This document shows, in pieces, positions 20,047 through 29,061 of a DNA stretch of 64,000 bases. The translations under genes and the position numbers were made by a program. The notes under the pieces are model-generated. The model was not told the DNA's origin. It did not search any database and saw only the letters and a program-made list of their open reading frames with translations. The stretch's first letter is position 1. Each line of letters starts with the position of its first letter. Source of the stretch: JADJOM01 sp963817435 (GTDB lineage: Bacteria > Gemmatimonadota > Gemmatimonadetes > Gemmatimonadales > GWC2-71-9); the NCBI GenBank assembly GCA_963817435.1, contig CAWFNY010000002.1:1-64000 (forward strand), read 5' to 3'.

Positions 20047-21828
20047 ATGGAGATCCAGAGCGGCACCGCCAGCCGGATGGTGCGGCGCAATCTGCTGCAA
20101 TTCGGTATCTGGGCGCTGGCGATCCTGCTGCCCTCTCAGGCACAGGCGCAGCGCGACGACGGCTGGCCGCTGCACGGCCACGACCTCGGCGGCCAGCGCT
20201 ACTCGGCGCTCACCGCCATCGATACCACGACGGTTCAGCGGCTGGTCCCGCGGTGGACCTATCACAGCGGCGTGACGGCGACATTCCAGGCCACCCCGAT
20301 CGTCGCCGACGGCGTCATGTATGTCTCGCTGCCGTTCAGCGGTGTCGCCGCACTCGAGGCGTCGACCGGCCGGGAGCTGTGGAAGTACCGGCATGTGTCG
20401 CGCGTGGCGGAGCTCTGCTGCGGCCCGGCCAACCGCGGCGTGGCGGTGGCTGGGGGCAAGGTCTATATCGGGACGGTGGACGGCCGACTGGTCGCCCTGG
20501 ATGCGAAGACCGGCGTAACCCAGTGGGATGTGGCGGTGGCCGCCTATCAAGGGGCCACCGAAGCCGCGACCCAGTTGAGGCAGGATTCGCTGTCTCGCCG
20601 TGCCACCATAGGTACCACCGGAGTGGGTATCGCTGCGGCGCCGCTGGTGTACGACGGCAAGGTGTTCGTCGGTATCGCCGGCGTGGGCTTCGGGCTCCAC
20701 CTCGCTCCGGGCGAGGCCGTGGGGCTCGCCGTCGTCGGTGTGGCCGGCGAGTATGGGCGTCCCGGCCTGATGGCCGCGTTCGATGCCGAGACGGGTCGGA
20801 AGATCTGGCAGTTCGACGTGACCGGGCCCGGCTGGGAGGGTGACTTCCGTAGCGCCACACCGGACGGGGTGCCGCTGCACCGCGATCTCGCGACGGAGCG
20901 AGCCGGGGCGTCCACGCATGCGGACGCCTGGAAGTACGGCGGCGGGTCGGTCTACACCACGCCCGTGGTGGATGCTGAACGGCACCTGCTCATCTTCGGC
21001 ACCGGCAACCCCTCTCCCCAGATGGCCGATGAATCGCGGCCCGGCGACAACCTGTACACCACTTCGCTCGTCGCCCTCGACCTGCGCACCGGCAGGCTGG
21101 TCTGGTATTACCAGCAGGTTCCCCACGACCGCTGGGGATACGACGTGGCGAATCCGCCCATCCTGCTCGACATCGTGTACAACGGCCAGCCGGTCCCCGC
21201 CGTGGCACAGGCCAGCAAGACCGGCTGGGTCTACCTCCACGACCGGCGCGATGGTCGGCTGCTCTTCAAGTCCGATCCCTTCGTCCCCCAGAGCAATCTG
21301 TTCGTCCCACCCAAGACCGGTGCGGGCGTGCTGGTCGCACCGGGTGCCGCCGGCGGCGCGGGCTGGTCCCCGTCTGCCTACGACAGCGGCCGGCGGCTCT
21401 TCTACGTCAGCGCCCTGCACCTCCCCATGCGCTACATCGTGCATGAGGAGCGGCGCCCCGACGGCAGTGTGATCCGGTACACGAGCACCCAGAACGCCGC
21501 GGAGGCCGAAGGCACCCTGACCGCGCTCGATCTCGGCGCCGGCGGCCGGCTCCGCTGGCAGGTCACCACAGACGAGCCCCTGATCGGCGGAGTGCTGGCC
21601 ACGGCGGGTGGCCTGATCTTCTCGGGTGCGGGAAGAGGCGTGTTCGCGGCCTTTGACGCCGGCAGCGGGAAGCGGCTGTGGTCCTACCAGTGCGGGGCCG
21701 GAGTGAACGCCCCCCCGATCACCTACAGCGTTGGCGGCCGGCAGTACGTGGCCGTCGCCGTGGGCGGGAATTCGATGTTCGGCTTCAAGCAGGGCGACAT
21801 GGTGGTTGCGTTCGGGCTCCCGGAGTGA
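20047..21828 (+). CDS. PQQ-dependent (quinoprotein) dehydrogenase
   Basis: Periplasmic eight-bladed quinoprotein, 593 residues. It opens with a signal peptide (...AILLPSQAQAQ), then WPLHGHDLGGQRYSAL. The vicinal disulfide characteristic of PQQ alcohol dehydrogenases is in ELCCGPANRG, and tryptophan-docking blades repeat (GRLVALDAKTGVTQWDV, GLMAAFDAETGRKIWQF). No CxxCH haem motif is present, so electrons must pass to a separate carrier. The segment VPHDRWGYDVANPP aligns with the family's HDxWDYD, with Gly replacing the usual catalytic Asp while the second Asp remains. Substrate is therefore uncertain. It follows the PqqU-like receptor by 65 bases, likely one operon. Confidence 0.85.
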   Translation: MEIQSGTASRMVRRNLLQFGIWALAILLPSQAQAQRDDGWPLHGHDLGGQRYSALTAIDTTTVQRLVPRWTYHSGVTATFQATPIVADGVMYVSLPFSGVAALEASTGRELWKYRHVSRVAELCCGPANRGVAVAGGKVYIGTVDGRLVALDAKTGVTQWDVAVAAYQGATEAATQLRQDSLSRRATIGTTGVGIAAAPLVYDGKVFVGIAGVGFGLHLAPGEAVGLAVVGVAGEYGRPGLMAAFDAETGRKIWQFDVTGPGWEGDFRSATPDGVPLHRDLATERAGASTHADAWKYGGGSVYTTPVVDAERHLLIFGTGNPSPQMADESRPGDNLYTTSLVALDLRTGRLVWYYQQVPHDRWGYDVANPPILLDIVYNGQPVPAVAQASKTGWVYLHDRRDGRLLFKSDPFVPQSNLFVPPKTGAGVLVAPGAAGGAGWSPSAYDSGRRLFYVSALHLPMRYIVHEERRPDGSVIRYTSTQNAAEAEGTLTALDLGAGGRLRWQVTTDEPLIGGVLATAGGLIFSGAGRGVFAAFDAGSGKRLWSYQCGAGVNAPPITYSVGGRQYVAVAVGGNSMFGFKQGDMVVAFGLPE

Positions 21829-22039
21829 GCGATACCGCAGATCCTCTCCCCGCCGATGCCGCGGAGTGGAACCGGGCTCCACAAGTACAAGTAGCTGCCC
21901 GGTGAAAGGCAGGTCGACGCTGCTCAACGACTGCTGATGGAGCAAGCTGGTGGGAGAGAATCGTCCGGTCAGAGAGACATGCTCGAACCCAAAAGAGAGC
22001 CGGGTGCGTCAATCCCTCACTCCATGCGTCCGATGGCGA

Positions 22040-22711
22040 CTAGACCAGCGCAGGCATGGCCGGGTCGATGACCAGTTCGTTCTGTACCCGGGTGACCCCG
22101 GGGGCCCGCCACGCGGCATCCTCCGCCTCTCGCCTCTCGGCGAGCGTACGCACTGTCCCGCGCAGGGTGATGGCGTGACCCTTCGCTTCCACCGCGATGC
22201 GCTCCGCGTCCAGCTCGGCCTGCCGCCGGAGCGCGGTGGTGATCCGCTGCTTCACGTCCGACGGCGCCGGGATCTCCTGTACCCGGATCAGGTTGCTGAC
22301 GCCCCGGACGCCGGCGAGACTGCGGACCATGCGCTCCGCCACCATCCGGGGGAAGTTCCACGGTACCTCGCCTTCCAGGATCACCTGGCCGCTGGTGACC
22401 GTCACCGTGATGCGCTCCGCGGGCACCTGCAGATCCCACTTGAAGGCGTTCACCACCGCATGCGCGATCTCCGCATCGGTGCGGTTGGCCCCGGCCGCCC
22501 GCCCGACGATCACCTCATTGACCAGCGCCTTGACACCCGCCGTGCGTTCCACGACCCGCTCGGCGCCGTGCCATTCCGCGAAGCTGCCGACCACGCCGGT
22601 GAGCGTCACCACGCCGTCCCTCACCGCGATCGCCAGGTCCTCATGACTGATGCTGGGCTCCAGCCGGAGTTGGGCGACGATGTCGCGTTCCAGCTCGATG
22701 TCGCTTCGCAT
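22040..22711 (-). CDS. Triple BON-domain protein (OsmY-like)
   Basis: A 223-residue protein with three BON domains, each of the pattern D-x-I-x..L..-V.V..G.V.L.G.V: residues about 3-70 (VRDGVVTLTGVVGSF), 77-145 (VTSGQVILEGEVPW) and 150-220 (EAKGHAITLRGTVRTL). BON domains bind phospholipid or peptidoglycan and are common in osmotic-stress proteins such as OsmY. No signal peptide is visible from the chosen ATG at 22711, which has GGGAGGA four bases upstream. A longer frame to 22816 exists but lacks a better ribosome site. A cytoplasmic or peripheral role is therefore possible. Confidence 0.85.
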   Translation of the reverse strand: MRSDIELERDIVAQLRLEPSISHEDLAIAVRDGVVTLTGVVGSFAEWHGAERVVERTAGVKALVNEVIVGRAAGANRTDAEIAHAVVNAFKWDLQVPAERITVTVTSGQVILEGEVPWNFPRMVAERMVRSLAGVRGVSNLIRVQEIPAPSDVKQRITTALRRQAELDAERIAVEAKGHAITLRGTVRTLAERREAEDAAWRAPGVTRVQNELVIDPAMPALV

Positions 22712-22886
22712 GGCGTCCTCCCGTATCTCTGCGGGGGCTGGCATCCCCACGCATGCATCACATCTTACTCGGGCAGGACTGACCAGCCGCTGAGCCGGGG
22801 ATGAAAGTCCTCTCAAGATTTCGGTAGCTCCGCCTTATCTTCCTGCCTTCGCCAACCCAATCCGCCCCTCGACCGCCTGGACAACC

Positions 22887-24725
22887 ATGAGCTGGCTCGC
22901 GTCGATCTTCGTCGCCATCCTCACCGCCGCCGCCGGCGCGGCCGCGAGCGGCTTCGTCGCCTCGCTCTGCGTCGACTGGTACCACGTCTCCAGCCGGGAA
23001 GGGGCCTCGGGCTACTTCGTGGTCCTGCTCGGGCTGCTCGGCCTCATCGCCGGCGGCATCATCGGGCTCGTCGCCTCCCGCTACGTGGCGGCGCACGCCG
23101 ACCCCTCCTTCTTCAAAGCCCTCGGCGTCTCCCTCGGCGTGGTCGCCGGCCTGGCCGGCGGCATCGGCGGCGTAGCGAGACTGCTCGCCGATGTGCCTCC
23201 CACGATCGACGGCGAGCCGCTGCTCCTCGCGGTGGAAATCCGCTGGCCCGCAGGGCAGGCGACCTCGCCTGCGGCACAGAAGGCCGAGAGCTACATCGAG
23301 CTGCATTCGGTGCCGGCCTTCTCCCATACCGTGCGCGCCTCGGTGCGCGGCCCGCTCTGGGTGGAGGACGCGCATCTGGTGGATGGCCGCTGGGTCGCGC
23401 CGGGCGCGGTCGAGGTGTTCACCAGTCGCGGCAGCCGGCTGCTCACGGTGCAGCCCGGCGCGGACAGCAGCGAAGGCTTCCTGCTGCGGCTGCCGGCATA
23501 CCCGTCGAAACGGGACACGGTGTGGACCGGGTGGCTCCCCCGTGAGGGCCGAGGCGGGCCTCCGCGCGCCACGGGGCTCACCTACCGCTACCGGGTGCAG
23601 CGGCAGAGCGAACCGATTCGTTCGGAGAGCGTCGGGCAGTTCGAGGTACTCTCGGTCGTGAGCCAGTTCTACGACAGTCCGGTCGAGGGCAAGAACGCCA
23701 TCGGCGCGATCGCGCGCTTCCGCCTGCGCCTCGCGGGCAATCCGGTGCGACTCGGAGCTGCACAGGAGGGGGCGCCGGACGAGACACCGCTCGACGAGGT
23801 GGCGGTGCTCCCCGGTCCCGTCAGCGCGCTCCTCGTCCACACCGATCCGTCCGACACGCCTGGCGAGTGCTTCCTGGTCGTCGCGGAGGGCGCACGGCCC
23901 CGCGTGGACTCGCTGCCGGATTGCGGCAGCGTCAATCAGGCGCAACTCCTCACCTCCGACCCCGCGCGCTTCCAGACGGCGAAACGGACCGCCCTGATCC
24001 CCGGGCGCATCAACCGGGTGACCTTCGCGGAGCACGGGATCTACCTGCTGGGCAACTCGGTCTTCGACACGCGAACGCTGGCCATGCACCGCTTCACGCC
24101 TGACTCGGCGCTGACGCTGGTCCCGGCGGTGCCCCCGCTCGGGCTCTCCCCTGACGGCCGCAGCTTCGTCCGCTTCGGATACGGCCAGGGCGACAACGGC
24201 ACCGCGAGCGAGGACCTCCCGCGACTCGGCGTCACCGACGTGATGAGCAATCAGAGCTATCTGCTGCCGATCGACCCGGCCCGGATGCGCTACCCGACCT
24301 TCGACGCGCTGGACCCGGCATGGGTGGACCATCACTTCGCCTGGGTGCGCGGCGGTGATGGCGTCGACCGGCTGGTGGAGCGGAAGCACTTCACACCCCT
24401 GCCCTATCACGGGGCGGTGACCACCGAGGATGGCGGCGACCACTACTACCGCATCGAGAAGGCGGGGAGTGCCCTCCGTCTCGCACTGCTCGACTTTCTC
24501 GTCGCGGAGTTCAAGGCGGAGCGGATGCCGGCGGATTCCTCCGCGTACGAGATACCGGTGCGGATCGACGGCCAGACCGTCAACGTGGCGGCGAGTTCCG
24601 ACTTCGGGTATGTCGCGGTTTCGATGGAGCGCGGCAGCAGCGATACGACGCTCGTCCAGCGGATCGCGGCGCGCTTCGACTCGGCGCTCGCCACCGGCCA
24701 GTACGATTCGATCTTCGGCAAGTGA
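22887..24725 (+). CDS. Unknown membrane-anchored protein
   Basis: A 612-residue protein I do not recognise. Three hydrophobic helices lie at about residues 5-30, 42-66 and 76-100 and are rich in Gly/Ala; the remaining ~500 residues look extracytoplasmic. They contain beta-rich stretches (RASVRGPLWVEDAHLVDGRW, TGLTYRYRVQRQSEPI), a block with SPDGRSFVRFGYGQGDNG resembling a propeller-like repeat, and a C-terminal part ending ARFDSALATGQYDSIFGK. The stop overlaps the GTG start of the next small gene by four bases, so the two are translationally coupled. Function unknown. Confidence 0.7.
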   Translation: MSWLASIFVAILTAAAGAAASGFVASLCVDWYHVSSREGASGYFVVLLGLLGLIAGGIIGLVASRYVAAHADPSFFKALGVSLGVVAGLAGGIGGVARLLADVPPTIDGEPLLLAVEIRWPAGQATSPAAQKAESYIELHSVPAFSHTVRASVRGPLWVEDAHLVDGRWVAPGAVEVFTSRGSRLLTVQPGADSSEGFLLRLPAYPSKRDTVWTGWLPREGRGGPPRATGLTYRYRVQRQSEPIRSESVGQFEVLSVVSQFYDSPVEGKNAIGAIARFRLRLAGNPVRLGAAQEGAPDETPLDEVAVLPGPVSALLVHTDPSDTPGECFLVVAEGARPRVDSLPDCGSVNQAQLLTSDPARFQTAKRTALIPGRINRVTFAEHGIYLLGNSVFDTRTLAMHRFTPDSALTLVPAVPPLGLSPDGRSFVRFGYGQGDNGTASEDLPRLGVTDVMSNQSYLLPIDPARMRYPTFDALDPAWVDHHFAWVRGGDGVDRLVERKHFTPLPYHGAVTTEDGGDHYYRIEKAGSALRLALLDFLVAEFKAERMPADSSAYEIPVRIDGQTVNVAASSDFGYVAVSMERGSSDTTLVQRIAARFDSALATGQYDSIFGK

Positions 24726-25024
24726 GACCCGGGCCAGCGGTCACGATCACCCAGACCGGTCGCGGCGGGAGCATCCGCTACTCCGAAGGGGAGCGGAGCA
24801 TCCACTTCGACTGGGAGTTCGCGATGTCGCCGACGCTGGCGCTCATCTGGGGGCCGAAGTCCGCGCTATGGAATGCGGAGTATCCCTGGGCCGCGGGCCG
24901 GCAGCGGGAGGTGTACGAATTCGTCGGCGCCGAGGTCGTCCGCCAGAAGGCGAGCGACGCCCACTTCGAGTACGACCTCGACGCCGGCACGATGGACCTG
25001 ATCAGCGGCCCGGCCGCACGGTGA
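24722..25024 (+). CDS. Small unknown protein coupled to the membrane-anchored protein
   Basis: A 100-residue protein beginning at a GTG that overlaps the upstream TGA as GTGA. It is soluble, without Cys or membrane helices, with several aromatic residues (YSEGERSIHFDWEFAMSPTL, IWGPKSALWNAEYPWAAGRQ). I do not recognise a family. The tight overlap and regular protein-like composition support a real gene acting with its neighbour. Confidence 0.65.
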   Translation: MRPGPAVTITQTGRGGSIRYSEGERSIHFDWEFAMSPTLALIWGPKSALWNAEYPWAAGRQREVYEFVGAEVVRQKASDAHFEYDLDAGTMDLISGPAAR

Positions 25025-25044
25025 CGGCGCGGGTCGCGCCCGGC

Positions 25045-25950
25045 TCAGCGCTGCTTGAGGAAGGTTCCGTTCCTGAGCTCCGCCACCGCCTGCTGCAGCT
25101 CCGCGGCGGTGTTCATCACGATCGGCCCGTACCACGCCACCGGCTCCTCGATCGGCTTGCCGGACACCAGCAGGAAGCGGATCCCCTGCTCGCCGGCATG
25201 CACCACGACCTCGTCCCCGCGATCGAACAGCACCAGCGACCGGTTGCCGGTCTGCTCCCGCACCACGGTTTCCTCGATACCGTCCTTCTCCGTGAGCACG
25301 CCGAAGGGCTCGGAGGAATCACGGAACCTGCCGGAGCCCTCGAAGACATACGCAAAGGCGTGGCGCGCCACTTCGACCGGAAGCACCTTGCGGCGCCCGG
25401 CCGGAACGGTGATGTCGAGATACACCGGATCGGCGGCGACGCCCTCCACGGGACCGGACTTTCCCCAGAACGATCCGCAGACCACGCGGACGGTGGTGCC
25501 GTCGTCATCGGTCACGGTCGGGATGTCCTTCGCGCCGATATCCTGGTAGCGCGGACGGGTCATCTTGAGCGATGAGGGAAGGTTGGCCCAGAGCTGGAAT
25601 CCGTGCATGCGGCCGGCCGGGTCGCCCTTGGGCATCTCCTGATGGAGGATGCCGGAACCGGCGGTCATCCACTGGATGTCACCGGCGCCGAGCGAGCCCT
25701 GATTGCCGAGACTGTCGCCATGCTCCACGGTCCCGGCGAGCACATAGGTGATCGTCTCGATGCCGCGATGCGGATGCCAGGGAAAGCCGGCCAGATAGTC
25801 GGCCGGACGGTCGTTGCGGAAATCATCGAACAGCAGGAACGGATCGGTTTCGCCGGTATCGCCGAAACCGAAGGCGCGCCGCAGGTGGACGCCGGCGCCT
25901 TCCATCGTCGGCGTGGCTTCCACGACGCGCTTGACCGGTCGGATCGACAT
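25045..25950 (-). CDS. Pirin-family bicupin protein
   Basis: A 301-residue pirin. The N-terminal cupin carries the metal ligands in PWHPHRGIETITYVLAG, VEHGDSLGN and GSGILHQEMP. The C-terminal cupin (residues ~175-280) includes HAFAYVFEGSGRF. Some bacterial pirins act as quercetin dioxygenases and others bind metabolic enzymes; which applies here is unknown. The gene is monocistronic and ends 20 bases from the convergent end of the small unknown gene. Confidence 0.9.
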   Translation of the reverse strand: MSIRPVKRVVEATPTMEGAGVHLRRAFGFGDTGETDPFLLFDDFRNDRPADYLAGFPWHPHRGIETITYVLAGTVEHGDSLGNQGSLGAGDIQWMTAGSGILHQEMPKGDPAGRMHGFQLWANLPSSLKMTRPRYQDIGAKDIPTVTDDDGTTVRVVCGSFWGKSGPVEGVAADPVYLDITVPAGRRKVLPVEVARHAFAYVFEGSGRFRDSSEPFGVLTEKDGIEETVVREQTGNRSLVLFDRGDEVVVHAGEQGIRFLLVSGKPIEEPVAWYGPIVMNTAAELQQAVAELRNGTFLKQR

Positions 25951-26255
25951 GGTGCTCCTCCAGAAGGTGAATCCCCGACCCCAAAATAAGGGATTCAGAC
26001 TCCGGGTGCCCCGGACGTCGCCGCGGCGCGGGGCGACGACGGGCTCGTCGGTCTAAGGAGCAACAAGGGCCGCGGGCACCTTACCGAGCGCGCCGGGGTC
26101 GACTGCCGGCACAGCCGGAAGGATACCGGGAGCAGCGGGAATCGCGGCCGGCCTGGGTTCCATTTCCCGCGAGGAAGTGAGCAAACGCCCGGACTGTCCA
26201 GCGATTCCGTGGGCGGGGTGGGAGAGAGCGTCGCGACGAACCGAGGGTGCGCTGG
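25951..26255. other. Gene-free gap between pirin and the nitronate monooxygenase-like gene
   Basis: About 300 bases upstream of the pirin start and downstream of the flavoprotein stop, both minus strand. I see no open frame with family resemblance and no strong hairpin. It presumably holds the pirin promoter. Confidence 0.4.
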
Positions 26256-27716
26256 TCAGCCGACCGAGACCGGCGGCTCCGCAGTCTTCGCCGGCGCCAG
26301 ATAGGCCAGTACATCCGCCGCCGTGTAGTGCTGACGCCCGGCGAGAAATCGCGCGATGCCCGCGAGGTCATCGCCGCTGGTGATCATGACCGGTTCCAGC
26401 CGGCCCTCCGCCCGTTCCTGCGGGTGACCGATGTTGGCCATCAGCGCGTTGCAGAGACAGCGGCGCCCCTCTGTGTCTTCTGCCGCACCGCCCTTTGCCA
26501 CATACGCCTCCACCGGTTCCGCCGCACAGCGGTAGCCAATCCGCCCATCCGGAAGATGGTAGGCGGTGCGCAGGTACCCGAGATCGCAGACGCGCTCACG
26601 CGGCTCCGGCATTCCCGCCGTGGGATCCTCCGGCCACCGAACGACCTTGAAGGGATATCCGGTTGGCGAGGCGCGTGGATCGGTGAACACCTCCACCTCC
26701 CCCCGGGCAGCGGCCCGGAGAACTGACTGCTTCACCTCTTCCGCAAATCCCGACTCCTCGCAGAAGGCGAAGAGGGTACCAACCTGGATTCCCGCCGCAC
26801 CCGCGGCGCGCGCTGCCTTGAGCGCCTCGGGCGAACCGGTCCCGCCGGCGAGCCAGAACGGGAGCCCGAGCTCGCACAGTTTCGCCAGATCGACCTCGTC
26901 CCGCACGCCGTAGATCGGCTCTCCCTTGGCATTCAGCTGCGTCTCGCCCCGCGGAGGCGCGTTGTGGCCGCCGGCCGTCGGCCCCTCGACGATGAAGCCG
27001 TTGACCTTGCCGCTGGCCTTGCGGGCGAGCATGGTCGCCAGCGAATTGCTCGCAACGATCGCCAGGAATTGCGGCCGGCGCAGCGGGGCGGGCACCTGGC
27101 CCTCGGGCCAGTGGAGGCGCGGATCGAAAGTGATTGTCTCCGTCACGCCCGCCGGGAGTCCCTCCACCTCCATGCGCAACGCCGCCGGCTGATGCATCGC
27201 AAAGGCGTCGAGCACGGCGGGAACATCTTTGGGGATGCCGGCGCCCATCAGCACGACATCGACGCCCGCCAGCATCGCTCCGTAGAGCATCGCGAGATTG
27301 GGAAGCTGGATCTTGGTCAGCAGGTTCACGCCGACGACACCGTCGTGCCCCTCCTTGGCGAGAGCCACCTCCACGAAGCTGGCCAGCATGGTGAGCTGCT
27401 GCCGGGCCCGGGTCACGACCTGACGGTACATCGGGAGCAGCTTGTACGGCGTGCCCTCCGGTCTGCCGTCCGGAAGGAAGTACCGGCGCAGCACACCGGC
27501 GGCAACGCCAGGGACGGGAAAGCGTTCCATTGCCCGGCGGACATCTCCCCCAGGGTCACCGTCCTGCAGCCGCCGCACCATGAGCGAGTCGAGCGCCGTC
27601 GCGGAGACGACACCGAGCTGGCCGAGCCGCGAGACGGCCCGGGCCAGCCTCCAGTCGGAGACTCCGATTCCCATCCCCCCTTGAATAATCTCGGGAAGCG
27701 CTGGCGCAGTTGTCAT
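26256..27716 (-). CDS. Nitronate monooxygenase-like / PfaD-type flavoprotein
   Basis: A TIM-barrel FMN enzyme of the 2-nitropropane dioxygenase family, 486 residues, longer than typical nitronate monooxygenases (~350). It shows IIQGGMGIGVSDWRLARAVS near the N-terminus, VVGVNLLTKIQLPN, VNGFIVEGPTAGGHNAPPRG, LPFWLAGGTGSPEALKAARA and GAAGIQVGTLFAFCEESG. The C-terminal region includes a Cys-containing tail (YRCAAEPVEAYV, RRCLCNALMANIGHPQER) like PfaD/FabK-related enzymes of lipid pathways. The start is the ATG at 27716 with GGAAGG about ten bases upstream. Substrate is uncertain: nitronates, or an enoyl reductase role. Confidence 0.8.
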   Translation of the reverse strand: MTTAPALPEIIQGGMGIGVSDWRLARAVSRLGQLGVVSATALDSLMVRRLQDGDPGGDVRRAMERFPVPGVAAGVLRRYFLPDGRPEGTPYKLLPMYRQVVTRARQQLTMLASFVEVALAKEGHDGVVGVNLLTKIQLPNLAMLYGAMLAGVDVVLMGAGIPKDVPAVLDAFAMHQPAALRMEVEGLPAGVTETITFDPRLHWPEGQVPAPLRRPQFLAIVASNSLATMLARKASGKVNGFIVEGPTAGGHNAPPRGETQLNAKGEPIYGVRDEVDLAKLCELGLPFWLAGGTGSPEALKAARAAGAAGIQVGTLFAFCEESGFAEEVKQSVLRAAARGEVEVFTDPRASPTGYPFKVVRWPEDPTAGMPEPRERVCDLGYLRTAYHLPDGRIGYRCAAEPVEAYVAKGGAAEDTEGRRCLCNALMANIGHPQERAEGRLEPVMITSGDDLAGIARFLAGRQHYTAADVLAYLAPAKTAEPPVSVG

Positions 27717-27844
27717 CGGACCGGGACCTTCCAGGGAGAGGCGCAGCATGCCTGGGGTTTTGCTGCGTTCGCGGTCGGGAATATGGGCGCCGAAGGCTGA
27801 AGAACGGCTGAAGCTTTGGTGAGGGTCGGAGCGGCCCTGCCCCG

Positions 27845-28951
27845 TCAGCGGTGGGCGGGTGGCGGACTCGGCTCGGCTCCGGTGAGCAGGTCTGGCGTGA
27901 TTGCACCGATGCGTGGCGCCCCCGCGAGCTGCATCGCCTGCAGCAGCTCGTCCCGCAGCAGCTCCAGCACTCGGCGCGCGCCGGCTTCGCCGTCCAGCGC
28001 GAGCCCCCAGAGCACCGGTCGGCCGATGAGCACCGCACGGGCGCCGAGCGCCAGGGCCTTCAGGACATCGGTTCCGCGCCGGATGCCACCGTCCACCAGC
28101 ACATCGAGCCGGTCCCCCACCGCCTCCGCGATGCGGGGCAGTGCCGCGATCGAGGCAACGGCGGTGTCGAGCTGGCGACCGCCATGATTCGAGACCACGA
28201 TCCCCGCTGCCCCGTGATCGACGGCGCGCAGCGCGTCATCGGCGCGGACCACGCCCTTGAGCACCAGCGGAAGCCGGGTGAGCGAACGGAGCCAGTCCAT
28301 GTCTCGCCAGGTGAGCGAAGCATCGTGCAGTCCGGCGAAATAGGCGGCGAGGGCCGAGTCGTCCTGCACCGCCGGCAGGGAGGCCCGCCCGTCGGGGCCG
28401 AGGTTGGCCAGCCGGAGATCGGGAGGAAGCTGAAAGGCGTTACGCAGATCCCGCTCCCGTCGCCCAAGTACCGGGACATCCACCGTGAGCATCAGCGCCT
28501 CGTAGCCCGCGGCCTCCGCCCGCTCCACCAGGCTCCGGGTGAGTCCCCGGTCCTTGTGCACGTAGAGCTGAAACCAGAGCGGGCCGGTGCTCGCTCGCTT
28601 CACCGCTTCGAGACTCGCGGTCGAGAAGGTGCTGAGGACCAGCGGAGCACCGATGGCACCGGCGGCGCGTGCAGCGGCAAGCTCGCCGTCGGGATGCGCC
28701 AGCCGCTGGAAGGCCATCGGCGCCACGAGGATCGGCGTGGGATAGCGGCGGCCGAGCAGGGTGACGGAGGGATCCACCGCGCTGACATCGACCAGAACTC
28801 GGTAGTAGATCCGGATCGCTTCGAGGAGGCGGCGATTCTCGCCGAGGGTGATCTCGTCGCAGGCGCCGCCGGCGAAGTAGTCGGCTGCATTGCGCTGCAG
28901 CCGACCGCGGGCCAGGCCCTCGAGTTCGAGCAGATTGAGGAACTCGGTCAT
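27845..28951 (-). CDS. lldD: FMN-dependent alpha-hydroxy acid dehydrogenase (LldD/lactate type)
   Basis: Oxidises an L-2-hydroxy acid such as lactate, mandelate or glycolate to the oxo acid using FMN. Family motifs are PILVAPMAFQRLAHPDGELA, LSTFSTASLE, FQLYVHKDRGLT, LPLVLKGVV, the catalytic histidine in VVSNHGGRQLD, and the phosphate-binding DGGIRRGTDVLKALALGAR. The protein is 368 residues from the ATG at 28951. A TTG at 29005 would add 18 residues with no recognisable role. It is divergent from the aldehyde dehydrogenase gene across only ~110 bases. Confidence 0.88.
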   Translation of the reverse strand: MTEFLNLLELEGLARGRLQRNAADYFAGGACDEITLGENRRLLEAIRIYYRVLVDVSAVDPSVTLLGRRYPTPILVAPMAFQRLAHPDGELAAARAAGAIGAPLVLSTFSTASLEAVKRASTGPLWFQLYVHKDRGLTRSLVERAEAAGYEALMLTVDVPVLGRRERDLRNAFQLPPDLRLANLGPDGRASLPAVQDDSALAAYFAGLHDASLTWRDMDWLRSLTRLPLVLKGVVRADDALRAVDHGAAGIVVSNHGGRQLDTAVASIAALPRIAEAVGDRLDVLVDGGIRRGTDVLKALALGARAVLIGRPVLWGLALDGEAGARRVLELLRDELLQAMQLAGAPRIGAITPDLLTGAEPSPPPAHR

Positions 28952-29061
28952 GGAGTCGGTCGCATGGCTCGGGGGCTCCTTCCGCGCTGGATCGGGCAGG
29001 TGCAACTTGTCCCGCTCAATCGCATTCTTGCCGCGCGCGTCTCAACTCGAGGTCGGTCGTC

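Noticed and set aside
17752..21828. One 1358-codon open frame spanning the TonB receptor and the PQQ dehydrogenase
   Set aside because: Up to 20046 it is an Arg/Pro/Gly-rich shadow in the wrong frame of the receptor gene; only the part from the ATG at 20047 is a real protein.
19729..21945. 738-codon minus-strand open frame
   Set aside because: Antisense shadow of the PQQ dehydrogenase; common in GC-rich DNA.
22758..24443. 561-codon minus-strand open frame
   Set aside because: Rich in Arg, Gly, His and Val without any motif; mirrors the unknown plus-strand protein, which has sensible hydrophobic helices.
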